DNA of 12,558 nucleotides from JBGPIT01 sp041485125. GTDB taxonomy: Bacteria; Desulfobacterota; Binatia; UTPRO1. Positions 1 to 4,796 of this stretch are shown piece after piece. The DNA is taken from contig JBGPIT010000113.1 in NCBI GenBank assembly GCA_041485125.1, positions 1 through 12,558 of the forward strand. Reading direction: 5' to 3'. The translations under genes were made by a program, and so were the position numbers. A model generated the notes under the pieces. It was not told the DNA's origin and ran no database searches. It saw nothing but the letters and a program-made list of their open reading frames with translations. Every line of letters starts with the position of its first letter. The stretch's first letter is position 1.

Positions 1-142
1 CGGCATCCAGCCCGAGCGGGGTCGCCGGCAATCGGCGGCTCCGCTCTCGCTCGCGAAGTCGGTGTTCGATGAAGACGTTGGGGTCGAACGCCTCGGCCTT
101 CGTATGCGCCTCGGCCGCATCTAGACACTCGCCCACCCCCAT
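1..142 (-). CDS. Possible partial hypothetical protein, cut by left window edge
   Basis: A minus-strand frame is open from an ATG at 140-142 (or a GTG at 134-136) to the left edge. It reads through motifs such as HTKAEAFDPNVFIEHRLRER and LPATPLGLD. The composition is balanced and most codons end in G or C, as expected for a real gene here. No family is recognised and no clear ribosome binding site precedes the ATG; the GTG has a weak G-rich stretch before it. It would be transcribed divergently from the zinc-finger gene at 231. A plus-strand frame (2-124, ending TAG) is about equally plausible on codon use, so the strand is uncertain. Confidence 0.35.
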   Translation of the reverse strand, partial: MGVGECLDAAEAHTKAEAFDPNVFIEHRLRERERSRRLPATPLGLDA

Positions 143-230
143 CCTGTCGTGCGGGATGGAGCGGCGTTCGCCTCGCGGGCAGGTCCGCAGTACCATTCCG
201 GCGCAGCAGCTCATGAGGGATGGAGGCGCC

Positions 231-683
231 ATGCAGTGCAAGACATGCGGAGCGGGCGACAAGGTCGAGATCGCCGCGAAAACTACAGGCCGTGACGGGG
301 CCGGTATCACGAGGTGCCACCGGCTCGAATGCGGCCACGCGTGGCACGTGGTGAGCCCCGCGACCGACGCGCGCGCGCCCGGCGCTGACGGACTGCAAGG
401 TGCCGAGCCAGCGCCCTGCACCTGCGGCGAGATCGCGACGGTGAACAGCCTTCTCGCCGAGGGTCGTCATCACGCGGCCTTGGGGGAGAACCTCACCGAG
501 GACGCGTTCAGGCAATGGCTGGAGCAGGTGCTGCAAGCGCTCGACGGCATTCCTGCCGAGAGCAGCGCCCCCAGCCTCGCCCGTTCCGCCGCGACCGCCG
601 CGAAGTCGCAGACGAGCGGCATGAGCAAGAAGATGAGCGACCTGAACAAGCTGCTGGGGCGCGCCATCAAGGCGGTGTCTTGA
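231..683 (+). CDS. Small zinc-finger protein, Ogr/Delta-like cysteine spacing
   Basis: This 150-residue protein has an N-terminal zinc-ribbon-like module: CKTC near residues 3-6, then 22 residues, then CHRLEC followed by GHAW. The spacing C-x2-C-x22-C-x4-C equals that of the Ogr/Delta late-gene activators of P2-like phages, as I remember that family. Binding of zinc and DNA is inferred. A second CTC motif follows near residue 65, and the C-terminal half is Ala/Ser-rich and probably helical. The ATG at 231 is chosen because GGAGG (222-226) lies four bases upstream; an in-frame ATG at 213 would add six residues. Further in-frame extension to 69 gives a poor sequence and is rejected. No other phage gene is visible nearby, so it could equally be a free-standing zinc-ribbon protein of unknown role. 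Confidence 0.7.
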   Translation: MQCKTCGAGDKVEIAAKTTGRDGAGITRCHRLECGHAWHVVSPATDARAPGADGLQGAEPAPCTCGEIATVNSLLAEGRHHAALGENLTEDAFRQWLEQVLQALDGIPAESSAPSLARSAATAAKSQTSGMSKKMSDLNKLLGRAIKAVS

Positions 684-740
684 ACGCGCGCGCGACCCTT
701 CCTACTCGCCAGTGACCTCATCTCCACGCTGACGAGATCA

Positions 741-1067
741 GTGCAGAGCGCTCTCGATCTCGCCGTCTCTACGCCGCCGCTCTTCGTCTCGTCCTCGGGA
801 CGGCGGTCGTCATAGCCGCGCCCACGTCTCGGACTTCCACGACGCTCCGTGTCCTCGGCGTTGTCGTCATCGTCGGCGGCCTCGTTCACACCGCTCATCG
901 GGGTCGACCGCGCCCGCGCGATCGTTGATTGGTGGGCGGGGCAGGGGTCGGCGTTCCTGCGCGTCTGGGCGGGCGTCGCCCTCGGGTTCGGGTTGTTCCT
1001 GGCCTGCGCCGTAGCCCCTCGGACAGCGCGCTCGACGCTTGATTTGTCCCCCCTCTCACCGACGTGA
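741..1067 (+). pseudogene. Frameshifted small multi-pass membrane protein gene
   Basis: Three pieces in two frames together look like one membrane protein. Frame A from a GTG at 741 reads MQSALDLAV. From about 767 the good sequence moves to another frame, with segments LYAAALRLVLGTAVVIAAP and LRVLGVVVIVGGLV up to 886. From 888 it returns to frame A with TPLIGVDRARAIVDWW and LRVWAGVALGFGLFLACAVA, ending at TGA 1065-1067. Joining them needs one missing base near 767 and one extra base near 887, which compensate. Each piece keeps high third-position GC in its own frame. The two LR...G.A...AP segments resemble each other, suggesting an internal duplication. Taken alone, the open frame 849-1067 is only the C-terminal part and its GTG start is probably artificial. 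Function is unknown. The shifts could be real decay or sequence error. Confidence 0.6.
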
Positions 1068-1215
1068 AGCGGTTTCGGATCGGCACACTTCCGCCGGTAC
1101 CTGACTGCGCCGGCTAGAGATTCGACGTAAGGACTCGTTGAGCGCGGGCGGGATTGACGCCGCGGTTCGACGCGCGCACAGTCCATACTGACGTTGCCCG
1201 CGTCGAAGGTTCGCC

Positions 1216-2916
1216 ATGCGGCACGTGATCGGAATCGCGATTGTCCTCACCGTGCTCTTGGGACGTGACGCGGACGCGCGCGTCACGTGCGGCAACGACC
1301 CGAGCGATGCGGCGGCGGTGACGGCCGCGGAAGCCGGGGTGGCCTCGCAATGCAGTTGCTGCGCGCCGCGCCGGGGCTATGCGAAATGCGTCTCGTCGGT
1401 GCTCCGCGCGGCTCGCCGCACGAAGGCGCTCGCGAGCCGGTGCATGATGAAGGTACGACGCGACGTCGCGCATGCATGCCCGCTCGGATCGACGACAGCG
1501 TGCACGCTGTGTAACGCGGACAGCGACTGCGCCGCCGGAGCGTTCTGTGAGTGCCGACGGGGAAGCTGCACGACGACGGCCGGCGTCTGCGTAGTCCGCC
1601 CCCAGGTGTGCCCCGACGTCGTGGCGCCCGTCTGCGGCTGCGATGGGACGACCTACGGCAACGACTGCCTCCGGCAACAGGCCGGCGCGTGCAAGCTGCA
1701 CGACGGGTCGTGCGTCGCGACGGGCGGCTGCTTCGATACGATCGCCGGTCAGTGCACGGGACAAGCCTGCTCGCCCGCCGCCGGGTGCCCGCTCCCGAAC
1801 GAGTTCTGCTCGCCCGCGTGCGGGTCACCGCCGCCAGCGGGGACGTGCTTCGACACCGTGGCCCGCAAGTGCACGACCGAGTCGTGTGGCGCTGACCACG
1901 CCTGTCTGCCGAACCAATTCTGCGTGACGACCTGCCCGCCACCGCCCCCGAGCGGGAGGTGCTTCGTCACCGTGGACGGGCAGTGCAGTCAGGAGTCGTG
2001 CGGGCCCGGAGCGCCGTGCCGAAATCCAAACGAGTTCTGCGATCCAAAATGCGGCGCGCCGGCCTGCACTACGGACGCCGACTGCAATGACGGGAACGCG
2101 TGCACCGCCGACCATTGCGACAATGGCACCTGCCAGCATGCGTGCGTGTGCCTCGCACCCACCGGCGCGTCGAGCTGCTGCCCAGGGCCGGCCGCGCTGT
2201 GCGTGGTCCCGTGCGGCGTGAGCGCCGATGGAACGTGTGGCGGTACATGTTCGATCGACGAGGTCTGTACGGCAACGGACGACGGTTGCACCTGCGAGTC
2301 GAGGACACCTGCGTGCGGCGCCACCTTTCCCACGTGCGACGGGAGCTGTCCGGTCGGCAGCACGTGCACGAGCGTGACTGGCGCGCTGGCGTGTCAGTGT
2401 GTGCCGACGGGCTGCATTGACTGCCCGACGCCGACACCCATCACCGACCCGACACCCCACTTCCCGACCCCCACACCGACGCCGACGACGCTGCCGCCGG
2501 GAACCTACGCCAATGCAGGTGGGACGTGCCGATGGACACTCGACTGCCCGATCCTCGCGTTCGGGGACGGCGGGAATCTCTGGCCGTACGCGCCGAACGC
2601 GACCAGTGGAGCGTTCGTGAACGGGTGGGTGCAGTGGAGCCTCGGACCTTACCCGACCGCACCCGTGAGCACCTGTAACAACTTCACCGGCACATCCACG
2701 TACCCAGAGCTTCCTACCCGTGTGCACGGAACCGTCTACCCGTTCGCGCTCGAGGGTTCCTGCTCAGACGTGGATGCCGACGGGAAATCCTACGTCCTCA
2801 CTACTACCCAGAGCTTGGAGACGTTCTATTCGCGGGGAGGCGGTGGAAAAGGTGGTGGCGGGGCCGGTTGGAAGGTGCGCGACACAGGCGGCACGACAAC
2901 CATCAGCTATCCGTAA
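1216..2916 (+). CDS. Secreted cysteine-rich protein with Kazal domain and triplicated 6-Cys repeat
   Basis: The product is 566 residues. Residues 1-21 form a signal peptide (hydrophobic core IGIAIVLTVLLG, cleavage after ADA). Residues 22-100 are a Cys/Arg-rich helical module. Residues about 131-166 match a Kazal serine-protease-inhibitor domain, with the signature PVCGCDGTTYGNDC. Three tandem repeats of about 38 residues begin at the Cys of GGCFDT, GTCFDT and GRCFVT (C172, C211, C249), each with six cysteines and a P-N-[EQ]-F-C motif. DADCNDGNACTADHC follows at 284-300. A Pro/Thr linker (404-430) leads to a C-terminal domain (about 431-566) with a glycine cluster and only four cysteines. The ATG at 1216 has GAAGG (1205-1209) upstream. 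It is probably an extracellular, disulfide-stabilised protein. Inhibition of proteases is an inference from the Kazal signature; the C-terminal domain is unrecognised. Confidence 0.85.
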   Translation: MRHVIGIAIVLTVLLGRDADARVTCGNDPSDAAAVTAAEAGVASQCSCCAPRRGYAKCVSSVLRAARRTKALASRCMMKVRRDVAHACPLGSTTACTLCNADSDCAAGAFCECRRGSCTTTAGVCVVRPQVCPDVVAPVCGCDGTTYGNDCLRQQAGACKLHDGSCVATGGCFDTIAGQCTGQACSPAAGCPLPNEFCSPACGSPPPAGTCFDTVARKCTTESCGADHACLPNQFCVTTCPPPPPSGRCFVTVDGQCSQESCGPGAPCRNPNEFCDPKCGAPACTTDADCNDGNACTADHCDNGTCQHACVCLAPTGASSCCPGPAALCVVPCGVSADGTCGGTCSIDEVCTATDDGCTCESRTPACGATFPTCDGSCPVGSTCTSVTGALACQCVPTGCIDCPTPTPITDPTPHFPTPTPTPTTLPPGTYANAGGTCRWTLDCPILAFGDGGNLWPYAPNATSGAFVNGWVQWSLGPYPTAPVSTCNNFTGTSTYPELPTRVHGTVYPFALEGSCSDVDADGKSYVLTTTQSLETFYSRGGGGKGGGGAGWKVRDTGGTTTISYP

Positions 2917-2930
2917 GGAGCATACCTCAG

Positions 2931-2952
2931 GACGGCATCGACCGATGTCGTC
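2931..2952 (+). terminator. Hairpin downstream of the Kazal-protein gene
   Basis: A 9-bp stem (one G-U pair on the plus transcript) closes a four-base loop, starting 14 bases after the TAA at 2916. No U-tract follows. Its position suits termination or 3' end protection of the plus-strand transcript. Confidence 0.55.
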
Positions 2953-2963
2953 TCGCCTCCGCT

Positions 2964-2978
2964 GGGCTCAGCGAGCCC
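2964..2978. terminator. Second hairpin in the convergent intergenic region
   Basis: GGGCTC-AGC-GAGCCC, a perfect 6-bp stem with a 3-base loop, lies between the hairpins at 2931 and 2984. It could serve either strand. Confidence 0.4.
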
Positions 2979-2983
2979 GAGCT

Positions 2984-3011
2984 GGTCGAGAGCGCGAGAG
3001 CGCCCTCGACC
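2984..3011. terminator. Third hairpin with GNRA-type loop, shared by convergent genes
   Basis: GGTCGAG and CTCGACC form a 7-bp stem. After one A-C mismatch, GCGC-GAGA-GCGC continues it to a GAGA loop, which on the plus transcript is a stable GNRA tetraloop. It lies 8 bases beyond the stop (3020) of the opposing lipoprotein gene, so it may end minus-strand transcripts as well. Confidence 0.6.
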
Positions 3012-3019
3012 GCCCCGCC

Positions 3020-3373
3020 TCAATTTCCTGGATGACGATGCTTGCTGCCGTGGTCACATGGTTTCGCACCCATCTTGCAACCCATCCTGCAATCCATCTT
3101 GCAACCTTCGCCACTACTGCAACCCGTCGAGCTCACCCATTTGCTGGAGCTACATTCTTGGCAGGCTCCGCCGGCGGATCGGATCGCACCATCCGAGTAA
3201 CACTGACTTTTGTACGCGCATTCGTCAGATCCGCACGCGCGAGTCACGGCCGCTTCCATTCGATGCCCGTGGCACGGCGCGCCGTCGGGGACGCCGCAAG
3301 GGTGATGAGGGGCGCAAGATAGAGCGAACAGGGCCAGAGCAGGTAGCAGCACGCGTGCGTTCGTGAATCCCAT
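3020..3373 (-). CDS. Cys/Met/His-rich lipoprotein with degenerate Kazal-like motif
   Basis: The product is 117 residues. The start is the ATG at 3371-3373, because GGGAGG (complement of 3381-3386) lies 7 bases upstream; an ATG 15 bases further out lacks this. Residues 1-19 are a lipoprotein signal (LLPALALFALS) with C20 as the acylated cysteine; A rather than L at -3 makes the lipobox imperfect. Residues 47-71 read CGSDECAYKSQC...GGAC, resembling the CGSDG.TY...C core of a Kazal domain with the glycine replaced. Residues 91-106 are three G/D-C-K/R-M units followed by KPC, and the tail is HGSKHRH. The dense Cys, Met and His ligands suggest metal binding at the envelope, possibly copper, but this is inference. 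It converges on the Kazal-containing secreted protein. A plus-strand reading of the same repeats (PSCN units) has no signal peptide or RBS. Confidence 0.75.
   Translation of the reverse strand: MGFTNARVLLPALALFALSCAPHHPCGVPDGAPCHGHRMEAAVTRACGSDECAYKSQCYSDGAIRSAGGACQECSSSKWVSSTGCSSGEGCKMDCRMGCKMGAKPCDHGSKHRHPGN
3069..3104. repeat. Three tandem 12-bp repeats within the lipoprotein gene
   Basis: The units CCCATCTTGCAA, CCCATCCTGCAA and TCCATCTTGCAA follow one another without a gap. On the coding (minus) strand they give the repeated tetrapeptide G/D-C-K/R-M. Unit number could vary between strains through slippage. Confidence 0.85.
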
Positions 3374-3449
3374 GGAATGTCCTCCCAAGTCGGCTGTACT
3401 CCACGGACACTAGTCAGGCAATGTAGGCAGCCGAGCTACCAAGGGCTGA

Positions 3450-3464
3450 GCGCGACATTCGCGC
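3450..3464 (-). terminator. Possible hairpin terminator of the pseudouridine synthase gene
   Basis: GCGCGA-CAT-TCGCGC, a perfect 6-bp stem with a 3-base loop, lies 27 bases past the stop codon at 3491 on the minus strand. There is no U-tract, so the assignment is tentative. Confidence 0.4.
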
Positions 3465-3490
3465 CCGCCTTCTTGTGCGCGTGCCGTCGG

Positions 3491-4345
3491 TCACACCCGG
3501 AGCTTCGCGAACGCGAACGGCTGCGGAGAAACGAAGCGCATCCGCGCCCCGGTGCGCGGATGGTTGAAGGCGAGCACGTGCGCGTGCAGCGCTAGTCGAC
3601 CGAAGGGATCGGTGCGGCTGTCGTAGGCGGCGTCGCCGGCGATCGGGTGCTCGAGCCCGGCGAGGTGTACGCGGATCTGATTGCGACGCCCCGTCTCGAG
3701 CTGGACCTCGAGGAGCGTGTGGCGAGCGCCGTTGCGGAGCACGCGCCAGCGTGTGATGGCCTCGCGTCCGCGCTTGGGATCGCGTGTCGCACGCACCCGA
3801 CCGGGTACATCGTCGACGAGGCGGTTCTCGACGCTCCCCGCCTCGAGATGACCCTCGACCACCGCGACGTACGTCCGCTCGACGGTGTGCGCGGCGAACT
3901 GCGCTTGCAACGTGCGCTTCGCTTCCGGCGACGTCGCGAAGACGAGCAATCCAGAGGCGTCTCGATCGAGCCGGTGCACGATGAAGACCCGGCTCGGCGG
4001 CATTCGCGCTCGCAACCGTTCCCTGAGATGCGCGTAGACCGTTCGCTCGCGCTCGCGCTCCGTCGCGATCGTCAGAAGGCGGGGCGGCTTGTCGACGACG
4101 ACGATGTCGTCGTCCTCGTGGACGACTCGCAGCCCCGGCGGCAGCGGCGGGAGGCGCGGCGTCTTGCTGGTGACCTCGACGACGTCGCCGGCGGCCAGAG
4201 TGGTGTCGGCGCGGCGCGCCGCCTTGCCGTTCACCAGGACGCGGCCCGAGGTGAGCATCTGCTTTCGTGTTCGGCCCGACGCCTCGGCGAACAATCGACC
4301 GAGACACTCGCCGACGGACGCCGGGGCGGGAACCGTGTAACGCAC
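3491..4345 (-). CDS. RluA-family RNA pseudouridine synthase
   Basis: This 284-residue enzyme should isomerise specific uridines in rRNA or tRNA to pseudouridine in the cytoplasm. An N-terminal S4-type RNA-binding domain (about residues 13-60, with GRVLVNGKAARRADTTL) precedes the catalytic domain. Motif II, HRLDRDASGLLVF (124-136), contains the expected catalytic D127. Motif III is seen as LETGRRNQIRVHLA (216-229), with N222 where many relatives have His, a variation I believe also occurs in the family. GDAAY at 237-241 and an LHAH motif near the end are typical. Length is normal. The start is a GTG at 4343-4345 with no obvious Shine-Dalgarno sequence. The sequence does not decide between RluA, RluC and RluD substrates, so no symbol is given. 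It is divergent from the antitoxin-like gene at 4457. Confidence 0.93.
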   Translation of the reverse strand: MRYTVPAPASVGECLGRLFAEASGRTRKQMLTSGRVLVNGKAARRADTTLAAGDVVEVTSKTPRLPPLPPGLRVVHEDDDIVVVDKPPRLLTIATERERERTVYAHLRERLRARMPPSRVFIVHRLDRDASGLLVFATSPEAKRTLQAQFAAHTVERTYVAVVEGHLEAGSVENRLVDDVPGRVRATRDPKRGREAITRWRVLRNGARHTLLEVQLETGRRNQIRVHLAGLEHPIAGDAAYDSRTDPFGRLALHAHVLAFNHPRTGARMRFVSPQPFAFAKLRV

Positions 4346-4420
4346 CCGGCGCAGCGTATCCGGCCTGGGCGGCCAGCGGAATCAAACGAGTCCGCGCGCG
4401 GCGGGCGACGCTTTCCGTCC

Positions 4421-4450
4421 TTGCGACTTACCACTGGCAGTGGTGAGAAT
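4421..4450 (+). promoter_or_regulatory. Predicted promoter of the RHH gene, leaderless start
   Basis: TTGCGA (4421-4426) and GAGAAT (4445-4450) form plausible -35 and -10 elements 18 bp apart. Transcription would begin about 7 bases later, at or next to the A of the ATG at 4457, giving a leaderless mRNA. GGTGAG (4442-4447) is an alternative weak ribosome binding site if transcription starts upstream. Confidence 0.5.
4430..4444. promoter_or_regulatory. 15-bp perfect palindromic operator candidate
   Basis: ACCACTGGCAGTGGT is a perfect inverted repeat around one central base. It fills most of the -35/-10 spacer and abuts the -10 hexamer, 12 bases before the ATG of a ribbon-helix-helix gene. Autoregulation by binding of that protein here is the natural inference. 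Confidence 0.6.
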
Positions 4451-4456
4451 CGCGGT

Positions 4457-4759
4457 ATGGCCGGTCGGAGAGTCTCTCGGCGGACGCTCGCGAGTGTTGC
4501 CGCTCTGATTGCGACGCGTACGAAGAAGGTGAAGATCTCGGTCTCGCTGTCGGAAGGCTTGCTGCACGCCGTCGACGCGCTCGCGGGCAAGTCCAGCCGC
4601 TCGGCGTGGATCGAACGGTCTGTGCGAGCGTCGGTGCAACGCGCGCTCAGGCGCCAGCGGGACGAGAACGAAGCGCGCCTCCTGAACGAGCACGCCGACA
4701 GCCTCAACCGTGAAAGCGCGGACGCCCTCCCCTACCAGACCCCGGTGGACGACCTGTAG
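4457..4759 (+). CDS. Ribbon-helix-helix antitoxin-like protein, no adjacent toxin
   Basis: The 100-residue product has a basic N-terminus (1-24), then the RHH pattern: strand KVKISVSL (24-31), helix A SEGLLHAVDALAGKS and helix B SRSAWIERSVRASVQRAL. A charged helix follows, and the tail LNEHADSLNRES.DALPYQ resembles the C-terminal toxin-binding segment of RHH antitoxins paired with MazF/PemK-type toxins, as I recall that family. It should bind DNA as a dimer. No toxin is encoded beside it: the downstream gene is on the opposite strand with its stop 14 bases away, and the upstream neighbour is a divergent pseudouridine synthase. It may be an orphan antitoxin or a plain transcriptional regulator. 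The same frame is open far upstream, but that part is an antisense shadow of the synthase. ATG 4457 is the only credible start. Confidence 0.82.
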   Translation: MAGRRVSRRTLASVAALIATRTKKVKISVSLSEGLLHAVDALAGKSSRSAWIERSVRASVQRALRRQRDENEARLLNEHADSLNRESADALPYQTPVDDL

Positions 4760-4761
4760 CT

Positions 4762-4796
4762 ACTCGACCCACATCATCGGCACGGTCCCGTCGAGT
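4762..4796. terminator. Weak inverted repeat between convergent RHH and Kelch genes
   Basis: ACTCGAC (4762-4768) and GTCGAGT (4790-4796) are perfectly complementary across a 21-base loop that includes the Kelch gene stop codon. It is the only stem found near these convergent 3' ends and is a weak candidate. Confidence 0.3.

Noticed and set aside
470..1186. Long minus-strand open frame opposite the zinc-finger and membrane genes
   Set aside because: It is Arg/Ser-rich with no ribosome binding site, and lies antisense to better supported coding.
3069..3104. Short direct repeats as a possible CRISPR array
   Set aside because: The units are 12 bp, contiguous, without spacers, and in frame within a gene.
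3058..3366. Plus-strand frame with PSCN repeats
   Set aside because: The minus-strand reading has a lipoprotein signal and a well placed GGGAGG, so the PSCN units are its antisense shadow.
3647..4456. Long plus-strand frame leading into the RHH gene
   Set aside because: It is antisense to the pseudouridine synthase. Only the part from ATG 4457 matches an RHH protein.
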